A DNA stretch of 64,000 bases from Pseudovibrio sp. M1P-2-3. Its GTDB lineage: Bacteria > Pseudomonadota > Alphaproteobacteria > Rhizobiales > Stappiaceae. The notes under the pieces were generated by a model. The model searched no databases, was not told the DNA's origin, and saw nothing but the letters and a program-made list of their open reading frames with translations. Positions 1 through 8,641 of the stretch are shown here, piece by piece; the first letter of the stretch is position 1, and every line of letters begins with the position of its first letter. The stretch lies in assembly GCF_031501865.1 (NCBI RefSeq), contig NZ_JARRCW010000001.1:1819001-1883000 (forward strand), written 5' to 3'. A program made the translations under genes and the position numbers.

Positions 1-727
1 CAGCGCATGCTTGCAGCGTACTTATGGATTCCGAAATGCGACTATCCAGATAATCCTCCTTTTGGTCTTTATGCAAGATTGCGTAGGCAAAACCCAGACC
101 CGGCAACCCCTGCTTGGATGTGCCGCGTAATAAGATTAGGTTGGGATACCTACTGATTAGTTCAATGCGCTTATCAGGGTTTTTAGCGAAGAGCGCATAG
201 GATTCGTCCATTATTACCGGAGTATCACTTGCCTCAAGAAGTTCTGTGAGCTCGGCGTCTTCAAGATCTTTTGAAGTGGGGTTGTTCGGCGCACTTAATA
301 TAGCACAGGTACAGGCTTTCTTAGGTTTTCGCAGGGCCGTACTCATGCCTGTCAGCGCCGTATACTGCTGGAAGTTGGCATCTAGCTTTTGGGAAATAAG
401 TCCATAGAGAAAGAACTCGTTGTGCAATGTGTGGATGGACAGATTGGAGCCGAATGATAAAAAGAACTGTTCGGCCAGTTGTGTAACACTGTGTCCAAAG
501 ACTAAATCGCAATGGGGCGGTAAGCCGTGGACGGTTCTTGCCGCTTCTCTGGCCTGTTCCTTCGCCTCACAGGCGTGCAGCCTCAGATCACAGGTCAGCA
601 TATTGTTAAGAATGGTTGTTTGCAGGCTTTGCAGATTCTGTTGCAGGGAGGCTGGCCAAGCAAACAAGTGCTGAGAATCGCGTAGGAAAGCATCTACTCT
701 GAAAGGCGACTTGGAAGCTGAAATCAT
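1..727 (-). CDS. PLP-dependent aminotransferase class I/II (HisC-like), 3' end outside window
   Basis: This frame is open from an ATG at 727 to the window edge, about 242 residues, so the C-terminus is missing. The translation has fold-type-I aminotransferase landmarks: SAPNNPT around residues 145-151 (the Asn-Pro that contacts PLP), MDESY at 173-177 (Asp174 and Tyr177 for the cofactor ring), and RGTSKQGLPGLGFAYAI at 201-217, where Lys205 is the expected Schiff-base lysine. The layout resembles histidinol-phosphate and threonine-phosphate (CobD-like) enzymes, but the N-terminal half is divergent and the substrate cannot be assigned. The gene starts 14 bp after the stop of the upstream GRDP-like gene, so the two are probably co-transcribed. 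The family call is firm; the pathway is unknown. Confidence 0.82.
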   Translation of the reverse strand, partial: MISASKSPFRVDAFLRDSQHLFAWPASLQQNLQSLQTTILNNMLTCDLRLHACEAKEQAREAARTVHGLPPHCDLVFGHSVTQLAEQFFLSFGSNLSIHTLHNEFFLYGLISQKLDANFQQYTALTGMSTALRKPKKACTCAILSAPNNPTSKDLEDAELTELLEASDTPVIMDESYALFAKNPDKRIELISRYPNLILLRGTSKQGLPGLGFAYAILHKDQKEDYLDSRISESISTLQACA

Positions 728-741
728 ATAAACGGATACCC

Positions 742-1083
742 TTATTCAGGGGAAATAGGCTCGTGGTGCAAATAATGACCGAAAATGCGATCACAATCCC
801 CCATGTATTTTCGGGTGAAGAGAATATGGGTATGCCAGAGGATATCTACCTCTCTTGAAGGAGGGGCGAGAGAGGGGCGATCCTGTGATCCGCACTTCCT
901 TAGGTATGCGCGGGCGTCAAAGAGGTACGATCGATAGACTTCGATCAACTCTTGAGTTTCATCAACCGGCCAATCATAGCCGCCATCTTCGAAGGAAGCG
1001 GTGACCTTTTTAAGAATGGGACTTAAGTCCAGAGTTGCAATTGGGTCATCGCAACTCTCACCATTACTTTGATTTTCAAACAT
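742..1083 (-). CDS. GRDP/DUF1399-like small protein with conserved WHTHIL and LHHEP motifs
   Basis: A 113-residue protein, starting at the first ATG (1083) behind a GGCGAG-like ribosome site; a TTG start at 1164 would add 27 residues. The C-terminal half carries REVDILWHTHILFTRKY, then DCDRIFGHYLHHEP. These His/Trp-rich motifs are characteristic of the glycine-rich-domain-protein-like (DUF1399) family, whose plant members are larger and whose biochemical role is not established. Clustered histidines and acids could bind metal, but that is inference. No signal peptide or membrane segment is visible. It sits directly upstream of the aminotransferase gene, which suggests a joint biosynthetic or modification role. 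Family recognition is from memory of the motif. Confidence 0.6.
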   Translation of the reverse strand: MFENQSNGESCDDPIATLDLSPILKKVTASFEDGGYDWPVDETQELIEVYRSYLFDARAYLRKCGSQDRPSLAPPSREVDILWHTHILFTRKYMGDCDRIFGHYLHHEPISPE

Positions 1084-1257
1084 TAACTCGCCTGATCCGC
1101 TTTTATGACCTTTAGCGTTTTCTATGAGCCTTTTGGAAGACGGGGGGCAGGTCCTATCAGACAAAACTTCTTGGTTGAAGCACTCTTACAAGCTTTCAGG
1201 CTGTGACTCTTCAGATGCTTTTGGAGAAGATTGGACATCCTTTTGTTTCCTTTTTGT

Positions 1258-1704
1258 TTAGTTTTTGAAGTTCACTTTGCCGCGGCACGTTCCATCAGAA
1301 AACACACCAACACTATCGTCCATGCCGGTTAGCCCAATTGCCCACATCTGTGCGACAACTTGTGCTTCGCCCTCATTTGCAAAGACGATTTCATAGGTAT
1401 TGTGAACTGCGAAGACCCCACCGTCTTCTTCTGTTTCGGATTCGGCTATTACAAAGTTATGGCCCTTGTCAGTTGTCCTGTGATTGGGCTTATTGTTGGG
1501 GTGCGGCGTTGTTGTGTAGCCCCCTCCATACCTTTTTTGGCAAATGCTTGCATCTCCCCCTGGTTTCACAGTTGTCAGGTCTGAGAAGGAGAACGTGCGT
1601 TCTTTGGAAGCCGCGTCAGTTGCGGTGTCCGCAAACGCAACGAGCCCGCTTGGCACGATTAGGGCAGAGGAAAGTGCAATTGTGGTGAAGATCTTGCCAA
1701 TCAT
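1258..1704 (-). CDS. small secreted protein of unknown function
   Basis: A 148-residue product starting with MIGKIFTTIALSSALIVPSG and a likely signal-peptidase site after AFA, so it is probably exported to the periplasm or beyond. The mature part has a basic, His/Asn/Pro-rich stretch (about residues 60-80) and a beta-rich C-terminal half, with two cysteines (in SICQKR and DGTCRG) that could form a disulfide. An upstream in-frame start at 1782 exists, but it would bury the signal peptide behind 26 residues, so 1704 is preferred. No family is recognised. It lies upstream of the GRDP-like/aminotransferase pair on the same strand, separated by about 175 bp, so it may be an independent unit. Confidence 0.6.
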   Translation of the reverse strand: MIGKIFTTIALSSALIVPSGLVAFADTATDAASKERTFSFSDLTTVKPGGDASICQKRYGGGYTTTPHPNNKPNHRTTDKGHNFVIAESETEEDGGVFAVHNTYEIVFANEGEAQVVAQMWAIGLTGMDDSVGVFSDGTCRGKVNFKN

Positions 1705-2002
1705 ATTATACCAGCCTGTTGATACAGTGAAACGAAGAGAATGAGCGACTATGGAACTACTAACTCTCCTGATAGGACACATCTCCCCCTATTTTTCATG
1801 GATTAAAGAGTATGATTGCTGGTTATATTCGATAGTTTCTAAAGTATTCTAGTTATTGTAACTAGTTTATTTTGGTGTTGTTAGTAGTCATAAACTGAGT
1901 AGTATTAAATAATTACTTCAAGTGAAGTATAATTTATTTAATCGTGGTTTGGGAGTGTTTAATTGTCAGTTAAATACCCAATAATTTGGACAGTGAGGTG
2001 TT
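1705..2002. other. AT-rich intergenic stretch
   Basis: About 300 bp between the secreted-protein gene and the IS630 element. It is strongly AT-rich, especially 1800-1980, and contains no convincing ORF. It probably holds the promoter of the minus-strand secreted-protein gene; no specific operator is recognised. Confidence 0.5.
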
Positions 2003-2015
2003 ATACCAACGGCAC

Positions 2016-2561
2016 TTATAATTGACCTGTATGCGCCCAATTTCGTCTACCGATTGATGTGATTGTGTGGGGTTGTTGAATAAGCTTATTCCAAGCGGAA
2101 CAGGCGGCATCGACAATTTCCTGGTAGTCTTGAAAGGTTCGGTTAGAGAGCCAGTTTTGCCGTAAGTACTGCCAAACATTTTCAACCGGGTTGAACTCCG
2201 GAGAACGGGGTGGGAGCAGCAAGATGGTTATATTATCAGGCAACTTCAGTTTTGCTGTTGTATGCCAACCCGCTTGATCCATCAGGACCACTGCGTGCGC
2301 CCCTTTGGCGACGGTTCGGCTGATTTCTTTAAGGTGAAGCTGCATGGAATTGGTATTGGCTTTGGGCAAAACAAGTGCTGCCCCTTTGCCGAGGGCGGGG
2401 CAGATGGCCCCGAATACATAAGTTGATTGATAGCGCCCGTCGCTGGGAGCCCGTGGTCTCGTTCCTTTTTTTGCCCACCTTCTGGTGAGCCCATTTTTTT
2501 GACCAATGCGGGCTTCGTCCTGCCACCAGATTTCCATGGATGTTTGTGAGGGCAAGTGCAC
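2016..2561 (-). CDS. IS630 transposase, ORF B (DDE catalytic domain)
   Basis: The catalytic half of the transposase. It shows the expected DDE residues in IWWQDEARIG (first Asp), VVLMDQAGWH (second Asp) and LPPRSPEFNPVENVW (Glu). The frame is -1 relative to ORF A and is open from the A-run near 2594, so the GTG at 2561 is probably not a real start and the domain is most likely translated as an A-B fusion. The stop at 2016 directly abuts the left inverted repeat. All three acidic residues are present, so the element may still be active if frameshifting works. Confidence 0.85.
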   Translation of the reverse strand: MHLPSQTSMEIWWQDEARIGQKNGLTRRWAKKGTRPRAPSDGRYQSTYVFGAICPALGKGAALVLPKANTNSMQLHLKEISRTVAKGAHAVVLMDQAGWHTTAKLKLPDNITILLLPPRSPEFNPVENVWQYLRQNWLSNRTFQDYQEIVDAACSAWNKLIQQPHTITSIGRRNWAHTGQL

Positions 2562-2563
2562 TT

Positions 2564-3079
2564 TTATTTCTTTAAGCCGGGCATGGAAGTTTTTTTATAT
2601 GTCTCCATAACTTGCTCGTCCTGTGCCGGGTGCTGTGGCCGAACGCTGACCCGAGAAAATCCCAGAACTCTGAGGAGGCTTGAAATAGCCCTTTCGCTAT
2701 AGCTGACCCCAAACTTCTGCTCGATCACACCTTGCAGATCCCGCCGACGCCAGCGAATTACGCCGTGTTGTTGTAAATCAGGCCCAGCCTCAACCAGATC
2801 TGCAAATTCAGCCATTTGCTCTTTATTTAACCACCGGACACGGCCCGGGCTCTTACGATTGTACAGGCCGTGCGGCCCTTCTGCGTTAAACCGATGCACC
2901 CAGTCTCGCAGTGTTTGGCGGTCCATGCCGCCCATGCGTGCCGCCTCCAAGCGCGACAACCCATCATAAACAGCAGCAAGAGCAAGAAGGCGGCGGCTCT
3001 GCCTGACATCCTTACTTTGACAAGCAAGAGTTCGTAACGAAGAAGCATCATAGTCTCGGCGCAATGGGATCGCTGACAT
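2564..3079 (-). CDS. IS630 transposase, ORF A (HTH domain)
   Basis: The N-terminal half of an IS630-family transposase, starting at ATG 3079 behind an AAGGAG site (an in-frame ATG at 3109 lacks one). Residues 15-100 form tandem helix-turn-helix segments (SRLEAARMGGMDRQTLRDW), followed by a linker with the family sequence SYSERAISSLLRVLGFSRVS. The frame ends at 2564, just after an A7 run at about 2594 (ATAT-AAAAAAA-CTT). A -1 shift on that run gives a sensible continuation (YKKNFHARLKEIKVHLP) into ORF B, so a fused transposase is probably made by programmed -1 frameshifting, as known for several IS630 relatives. A simple disabling indel is the alternative. Confidence 0.85.
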   Translation of the reverse strand: MSAIPLRRDYDASSLRTLACQSKDVRQSRRLLALAAVYDGLSRLEAARMGGMDRQTLRDWVHRFNAEGPHGLYNRKSPGRVRWLNKEQMAEFADLVEAGPDLQQHGVIRWRRRDLQGVIEQKFGVSYSERAISSLLRVLGFSRVSVRPQHPAQDEQVMETYKKTSMPGLKK

Positions 3080-3177
3080 TGGGAATCTCCTTTCCCAATG
3101 TTGAATCACAATTCAAGTGATTTGGGAATCCTCATCCCGAGTCAAAAACAGGTGCCGTTGGTATTAGTAGCTGTAGC

Positions 3178-3200
3178 CGATCAAACGGAACGCGCTTTAA
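3178..3200. repeat. truncated copy of dispersed repeat family A
   Basis: The sequence gatcaaacggaacgcgcttt matches one end of the roughly 100-bp repeat seen complete at 10643-10745. Only about 23 bp remain, and the break falls close to the end of the IS630 element, so the IS insertion or a linked deletion may have removed the rest. Confidence 0.6.
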
Positions 3201-3214
3201 TGATGCGAGAAAGT

Positions 3215-3237
3215 AAAAAAGGGAGCCGAGGCTCCCC
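3215..3237 (-). terminator. rho-independent terminator of gltA
   Basis: GGGAGCC-ga-GGCTCCC stem at 3221-3236, with an A-run at 3215-3220 that reads as a U-run on the minus strand. It lies 30 bp after the gltA stop. A short T-run on the plus side could make it bidirectional. Confidence 0.8.
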
Positions 3238-3265
3238 TTTTCCATATTTGGGTGCAACGCTTAAA

Positions 3266-4558
3266 TTAGCGGCGCTGGTCGATTGGCATATAGTCGCGGG
3301 AAGGAGCGCCAGTATAGAGCTGACGTGGGCGACCGATGCGCTGGGATGGATCCTCAACCATTTCTTTCCACTGTGCAATCCAGCCGACAGTACGTGCCAG
3401 AGCGAACAGAACGGTAAACATTGTCGTCGGGAAGCCGAGCGCACGCAGTGTGATACCGGAATAGAAGTCAATGTTTGGATAGAGCTTTTTCTCCACGAAA
3501 TATGGATCGGAAAGAGCGATGCGCTCCAGCTCCATTGCAACGTGAAGAAGTGGATCATCTGGATGACCAAGTTCTGCAAGAACTTCATGCGTTGTTTTTT
3601 GCATGATACGAGCGCGTGGATCGTAGTTCTTGTAGACGCGGTGACCAAAGCCCATGAGGCGGAAAGGGTCGTTCTTGTCTTTTGCGCGGGCAATGAACTC
3701 TGGAATGCGATCAACAGTGCCGATCTCTGCCAGCATGTTCAGTGCAGCTTCATTGGCACCGCCGTGGGCAGGGCCCCAAAGACATGCAATACCAGCAGCA
3801 ATACATGCAAATGGATTTGCACCTGAAGAACCAGCCAAACGCACTGTGGATGTAGATGCATTCTGCTCGTGGTCGGCATGCAGAATGAAAATACGATCCA
3901 TTGCGCGGGCCAGAACCGGATTCACTTTGTACTCTTCACAAGGCACTGCAAAACACATGTGCAGGAAGTTGGAAGCGTAATCCAAGTCGTTGCGCGGGTA
4001 AACGAATGGCTGACCAACGTGGTACTTGTAGGCCATCGCAGCGATTGTCGGCATTTTTGCGATCATGCGCAAGGATGCAACCATACGCTGGTGTGGATCG
4101 GAAATATCCGTGGAATCGTGATAGAATGCAGAAAGAGCACCTACTGTTCCAGTCATAACCGCCATTGGGTGGGCGTCACGACGGAAGCCTTTGAAGAAGC
4201 TGGCCATCTGTTCGTGGATCATAGTGTGGTATGTCACACGATGGACAAAATCGTCCTTTTGGGCACGTGTTGGAAGCTCTCCATAAAGAAGCAGGTAGCA
4301 GCTTTCAAGGAAATCACCCTGTTCAGCAAGCTGTTCAATTGGGTACCCGCGATACAAAAGCGTACCTTGGTCCCCGTCAATATAAGTAATTTTAGATTCA
4401 CAGGATGCGGTGGATGTGAAACCCGGGTCATAAGTAAAGCAACCCGTTTCCTTGTAAAGCGCGGCAATGTCAATAACGTCTGGACCGACGGATCCTGAGC
4501 GGACGTTCAGGTCGATTGTATCACTTCCAATCGTCAGTTTTGATTTTTTTTCGCTCAT
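3266..4558 (-). CDS. gltA: citrate synthase
   Basis: The 430-residue product is a type II bacterial citrate synthase, condensing acetyl-CoA and oxaloacetate to citrate at the entry of the TCA cycle. Recognisable blocks include [10 protein letters not shown], the active-site His in [12 protein letters not shown], the substrate-binding region [10 protein letters not shown], and [14 protein letters not shown] with the second catalytic His, followed by [18 protein letters not shown] containing the catalytic Asp region. Length and start (ATG, GGGGGTTGCC upstream) are normal. It is transcribed toward its own terminator and lies about 230 bp downstream of gltX. A conserved gltX-gltA neighbourhood is common in Rhizobiales; here the DNA beyond gltA is accessory. 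Confidence 0.97.
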   Translation of the reverse strand: MSEKKSKLTIGSDTIDLNVRSGSVGPDVIDIAALYKETGCFTYDPGFTSTASCESKITYIDGDQGTLLYRGYPIEQLAEQGDFLESCYLLLYGELPTRAQKDDFVHRVTYHTMIHEQMASFFKGFRRDAHPMAVMTGTVGALSAFYHDSTDISDPHQRMVASLRMIAKMPTIAAMAYKYHVGQPFVYPRNDLDYASNFLHMCFAVPCEEYKVNPVLARAMDRIFILHADHEQNASTSTVRLAGSSGANPFACIAAGIACLWGPAHGGANEAALNMLAEIGTVDRIPEFIARAKDKNDPFRLMGFGHRVYKNYDPRARIMQKTTHEVLAELGHPDDPLLHVAMELERIALSDPYFVEKKLYPNIDFYSGITLRALGFPTTMFTVLFALARTVGWIAQWKEMVEDPSQRIGRPRQLYTGAPSRDYMPIDQRR

Positions 4559-4789
4559 AAAGGCAACCCCCTAGTTGTAGGTCCCCAGACCAGGTGAAAG
4601 AACTAAATCGTATACCAGTGGATACACAGAAAGTTGATAGGCCACCCTATGTGGGGAGTGGTGTCGTGAGAGTGCGTACCTTATTTGTCGCAGTACCGCA
4701 AGCGTAAGGAACCTATCAATTTTGGCTATTGGGAGAATACCGCAGCGTCGGGAAGACCTCAACCGCGGTATTTGGTTAACTTTTTGTGT

Positions 4790-6214
4790 TTATTTTGCGC
4801 AATCGCCAATGCGGGCGAGAGATTCTTGCTTACCAAGAACTTCCAGAACATCAAAGATACCCGGGGATGTGCCGCGCCCTGTGAGAGCAGCACGCAAAGG
4901 TTGGGCAACTTTTCCAAGCTTTAGTTCTTCTTGCTCGGCAAACGCGCGTACGGCGGCTTCGGTGTTTTCCCCGCTCCAGTCGGTTACCGCTTCAAAATGG
5001 GGAAGAAGACGTGCCAGAACAGCGCGGGCATCTTCTGACAGAAGCTTCTCGGCCTTTTCGTCAAAGTCCAAAGGACGCTCTACCCACAGATACCTTGCAG
5101 ATTCTTGCAGCTCTACGAGTGTCTTTGCACGTTCTTTGAGACCGGGAAGGGCTGCAAGGAATTTTGCTTCGTTTTGTGCATTTGAGAGCCATTCCAGTAC
5201 CTGAACACCGCCCTCAACATCTGGCAGGTAAACCTTGAAGGCTTCAAGCAGCTCAGAATCTGGGGTGGAGCGCATGTAATGGGCGTTCAGGTTTTCCAGT
5301 TTCTTGAAATCAAAACGAGAAGGTGATTTGCCAATTGCGTCAAAATCGAACCACTCGATCATCTGGTCAGTGGAGAAAATTTCATCATCTCCGTGGGACC
5401 ATCCCAAGCGTGCAAGGTAGTTGCGCATGGCTGCTGGCAAGTAGCCCATTGCCCGGTAAGCTTCTGCGCCAATGGCCCCGTGACGTTTGGAGAGCTTTGC
5501 GCCATCTGGTCCATAAATCAAAGGAATATGGGAGACAACCGGAAGATCCCAGCCAAGGGCTTTGTAGATGAGGGCTTGACGAGCGGCGTTTGTCAGGTGG
5601 TCATCACCGCGCACAATGTGGGTTACACCCATGTCATGATCATCAACAACTACAGCAAGCATATAGGTTGGGTTGCCGTCTGAGCGGACCAGAACCAGAT
5701 CGTCCAGATCTTTGTTCGGGAACTTTACAGTGCCCTGAACTTTGTCTTCAATAATGGTATCGCCTTCAAGGGGCGCCTTCAGGCGAATAGCGGGAGAAAT
5801 ACCTTCGGGGGCTTCAGAGGGGGCCCGGTCACGCCATGTGCCGTCGTAGCGCGGTGGGCGGTTTTCAGCACGCGCTTTCTCGCGCATGGCGTTCACTTCT
5901 TCCGGCGTGCAATAGCAATAGTAGGCCGTGCCGTCTTTCACCATCTGTTCTGCCACAGCTCTGTGACGCTCGGCATTGCCGTATTGGGAAACAGGCTCTC
6001 CATCCCATTGAATGCCAAGCCATGAAAGACCGTCTTTCAGGGCAAGAACAGCGTCATCTGTTGAACGGGCGCGATCAGTGTCCTCAATACGAAGAAGCAT
6101 TTTACCGCCCCGTCCTTTGGCATATAGCCAGTTGAACAGAGCTGTGCGAGCCCCGCCAATGTGCAGGTAGCCAGTGGGTGAGGGGGCAAAGCGCGTAACA
6201 ACACTCTCAGTCAT
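4790..6214 (-). CDS. gltX: glutamate--tRNA ligase
   Basis: A 474-residue class I aminoacyl-tRNA synthetase that charges tRNA-Glu. The ATP-binding HIGH motif is in [16 protein letters not shown] (about residues 9-24) and the KMSKS counterpart is GAKLSKRHG (about residue 240). The anticodon-binding helical domain fills the C-terminal third. It is divergent from comEC, with a 72-bp shared promoter region. The start follows a weak purine stretch (AAGAGATTTAAGAGC). Length agrees with the alphaproteobacterial GltX family; whether it also charges tRNA-Gln for amidotransfer cannot be judged from this window. Confidence 0.97.
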   Translation of the reverse strand: MTESVVTRFAPSPTGYLHIGGARTALFNWLYAKGRGGKMLLRIEDTDRARSTDDAVLALKDGLSWLGIQWDGEPVSQYGNAERHRAVAEQMVKDGTAYYCYCTPEEVNAMREKARAENRPPRYDGTWRDRAPSEAPEGISPAIRLKAPLEGDTIIEDKVQGTVKFPNKDLDDLVLVRSDGNPTYMLAVVVDDHDMGVTHIVRGDDHLTNAARQALIYKALGWDLPVVSHIPLIYGPDGAKLSKRHGAIGAEAYRAMGYLPAAMRNYLARLGWSHGDDEIFSTDQMIEWFDFDAIGKSPSRFDFKKLENLNAHYMRSTPDSELLEAFKVYLPDVEGGVQVLEWLSNAQNEAKFLAALPGLKERAKTLVELQESARYLWVERPLDFDEKAEKLLSEDARAVLARLLPHFEAVTDWSGENTEAAVRAFAEQEELKLGKVAQPLRAALTGRGTSPGIFDVLEVLGKQESLARIGDCAK

Positions 6215-6286
6215 GGTGCTCTTAAATCTCTTAGGTTAGTCCATCATTTACGGCGGTCGCCGAAGTCTTGTGCGCTGTGTACCATA

Positions 6287-8632
6287 GTGTTTCCCACCAC
6301 CCAAGGGGGAGAAAACAAGGTAAGTGCGTTGACAGTTATATCATCCTCAAACAACACGGAAAAACTTGAGGGAGTAGCCAAATCTTCGCGTAGGTGGCCC
6401 CTGTCGTTTTTTCGGGATAAGAGGGAGAGGGAGGCTCCGCACAGTGTTGTGAGAGAGGACTTTAGCTCTCAAAGCTCCTTGTTCTCAAAATTTTCAGCTG
6501 CGCTTTCTAGGGCAATAGAGCAGGAAGCGGATCTTGGCAAAAAGCCATTATGGGCGTTTCTTTTCTTCCTAAGCGGGCTAATTTGCTATTTTGCTTTGCC
6601 CGCCGAGCCATATCTAATCATTGGACCATGCCTTTTTCTTGGGGGGCTGATTTCGTACTGTCTGGCTCGTCAGCGGACACGGCGTTGGGTCCTGTTTGTT
6701 TTTCTTTTTGTCAGCTTTGGGTTTGCAGCGGGGCAGGTGAGGGTCTTTTTAGTCAAAGCGCCGGTTGTAAGTAGGCCAGTTACTAGGGTCGTGGAAGGTG
6801 TGATACAATCTATTTCCGTATCCATAAAAGGGCGCACGCGCTTGCTTATTCAGCCATCCCATATTTCTGGTTGGAAACAGGAGGTCCTGCCAAAAAGGGT
6901 GCGATTGTCTTCAAACTCTGATCTCTCCCAGATACGCTTGGGCGACAAAATTCGCGTGCGGGCCCGTTTGATGGCGCCACAAGGGGCTATTGTGCCGGGC
7001 GGTTATGATTTTGCGCGGACTGCATACTTCCAACAAATCGGGGGTATTGGCTATACACTTGGCAAGCCGGAGGTCTTGCAGCCCACTAACGGTTGGCACT
7101 TTTTTCTTAGTTTGGAACGCACGCGAAGCGCGCTCAAAGACCGTTTTCTGAGCAGTCTTCCAGCCTCATCTGGAGGCGGTTTGGCTGTCGCTTTACTGAT
7201 TGGAGACAGAACTTACTTAAAAGAGGCGGATAAAGAAGCTCTGCGCCGCGCGGGCCTTGCGCATATTCTTGCGATCTCCGGGTTGCATCTGACGCTATTT
7301 TCTGGCGTGGCGTTTTTGGTTGTGCGCATACTCCTTTCGGTAAATAGGGCGCTGGCCCTAAGTGGTCATGTCTCCGCTATTGCATCAGCTTTTGCCCTTA
7401 TGGCCGCATGTTTTTATCTGGCAATTTCCGGAGGGGCCATCGCAACGCAGCGGGCGTTCATCATGGTTCTGGTTGTCCTTATTGCCCAAATAGTTGGGAG
7501 AAAAGGCCTGACACTACGTTCTCTTGCCCTATCAGGTTTTATCGTGCTCTTGCTGGAACCCGAATCCGTGCTCTCCCCAGGGTTTCAAATGTCATACATT
7601 GCAGTTTTGGCTTTGCTTTCTGCCTATCAAATGAAACTAAGAAGAAAAGGGGGGGGATTGCCTGCTGGTAGCCGGACGCCAGCACGTGGATTGTTGTTGG
7701 TACCGTTATTCTGGCTTTCAGGAATCGCGGCAACATCAGTTATTGCTGGTATCGCCACCGCGCCGGTATCCCTTATGTACTTTGGTGAAATGTCCCCCCT
7801 TGGACTTTTGGGAAACCTGCTGGCCATGCCTGTCTTTACACTGGTTGTTATGCCTGCCGGTGTCGCCGTTTTTTTATTCAGCACAGTAGGGCTGGACCCG
7901 TTTGCCCTCTATGTGATGGGGAAAGGGCTGGAGCTTATCCTTTTTTTTGCCTATTGGGTTTCCTCAATTTCCGGTGCCAGTGGTTTACTGGGGCATCAAA
8001 GCCAAACTGCGCTGCTGTTGATATTACTGGGAATTGTTCTGGTCTGCTGCGTGCCGGGCAAGTTCAAACTGGTGTGCGTTATTCCGGCCTGTCTCGCGCT
8101 TTATGCTCAACTTCAATTTACACCGCCCTCACTCATTATTGCCGGTAATGGCAAGGACTTCGCCTTTTTTGGGGATGGTGGAGGGTTGAAAATCTCCTCC
8201 AAGCGTAAGAGTTTTACCTCTCAGACTTTGTTGAGGTTCTATGGTATTTCGCAGGAGGAGTTTCCTCATCATAAACTTGATGCCAAAGACGTAAACTGTG
8301 ATGAGCAGGGCTGTCTTTATTATCTAAAGAGTCTTGAGGGGGAAAAAGCTGAGAGGTCATGGGAGGTGACAGACTCTCGAAAAATGATATTGGCCCACTC
8401 TAAAGCGGCAAGTGCGTTAGAGCAGGATTGTCGTCTGGCCCATATTTTAGTGACCACGTTTCAGGCTCCCAAAAACTGCGGGGCTTTGTACGTTGCAGAC
8501 GCCCCAGCCTTAAAAAGAAGTGGGGCTGTTGCGTTGTGGCTTACAAATGAGGAAGGGCAGGTAAATATAGCAAAAATAAAAAAGGCCTACGGAGAAACTC
8601 GCAGGCCTTGGTATCCGGTTGTTTCCGAATAA
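6287..8632 (+). CDS. comEC: ComEC/Rec2 family DNA-uptake membrane protein
   Basis: A 781-residue polytopic membrane protein of the ComEC/Rec2 family, the predicted inner-membrane channel for single-stranded DNA uptake. Residues of about 85-150 form the first transmembrane hairpin, 160-280 the DUF4131/OB-like extracytoplasmic part, and 290-600 the competence domain, with the diagnostic LRRAGLAHILAISGLHL segment. The last 180 residues are a soluble tail that lacks an obvious metallo-beta-lactamase HxHxDH motif, as in rhizobial homologues. The listed start is GTG 6287; a GGGGGAG motif at 6304-6311 makes a later TTG near 6329 an alternative. Its 3' end overlaps a minus-strand terminator. Confidence 0.92.
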   Translation: MFPTTQGGENKVSALTVISSSNNTEKLEGVAKSSRRWPLSFFRDKREREAPHSVVREDFSSQSSLFSKFSAALSRAIEQEADLGKKPLWAFLFFLSGLICYFALPAEPYLIIGPCLFLGGLISYCLARQRTRRWVLFVFLFVSFGFAAGQVRVFLVKAPVVSRPVTRVVEGVIQSISVSIKGRTRLLIQPSHISGWKQEVLPKRVRLSSNSDLSQIRLGDKIRVRARLMAPQGAIVPGGYDFARTAYFQQIGGIGYTLGKPEVLQPTNGWHFFLSLERTRSALKDRFLSSLPASSGGGLAVALLIGDRTYLKEADKEALRRAGLAHILAISGLHLTLFSGVAFLVVRILLSVNRALALSGHVSAIASAFALMAACFYLAISGGAIATQRAFIMVLVVLIAQIVGRKGLTLRSLALSGFIVLLLEPESVLSPGFQMSYIAVLALLSAYQMKLRRKGGGLPAGSRTPARGLLLVPLFWLSGIAATSVIAGIATAPVSLMYFGEMSPLGLLGNLLAMPVFTLVVMPAGVAVFLFSTVGLDPFALYVMGKGLELILFFAYWVSSISGASGLLGHQSQTALLLILLGIVLVCCVPGKFKLVCVIPACLALYAQLQFTPPSLIIAGNGKDFAFFGDGGGLKISSKRKSFTSQTLLRFYGISQEEFPHHKLDAKDVNCDEQGCLYYLKSLEGEKAERSWEVTDSRKMILAHSKAASALEQDCRLAHILVTTFQAPKNCGALYVADAPALKRSGAVALWLTNEEGQVNIAKIKKAYGETRRPWYPVVSE
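8572..8609 (-). terminator. minus-strand terminator embedded in the 3' end of comEC
   Basis: Read on the minus strand, an AAGGCCT/AGGCCTT stem with extra G-U and C-G pairs (8582-8609) is followed by TTTTTTTATTTTT (8572-8582). It lies within the last codons of comEC and points away from lexA, so it is probably the ancestral lexA terminator, now about 1.1 kb from lexA because of the IS481 insertion. Confidence 0.75.
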
Positions 8633-8641
8633 GTCTTTGAC

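Larger units (their letters stand above)
2003..3164. mobile_element. IS630-family insertion sequence
   Basis: A complete element of about 1.16 kb. Its ends are a perfect 13-bp inverted repeat: ataccaacggcac at 2003-2015 and gtgccgttggtat at 3152-3164. The outermost TA on each side fits the TA target duplication typical of IS630/Tc1-like elements. Two minus-strand frames encode the helix-turn-helix half and the DDE half of the transposase. The element sits between accessory DNA and the gltA terminator. A truncated copy of a dispersed repeat begins just outside the right end (3178). Confidence 0.88.

Noticed and set aside
4600-4780. Possible gltX terminator, from an ATACCGC/GCGGTAT stem
   Set aside because: The stem is short with a long loop and no U-run, so it is not reported as a feature.
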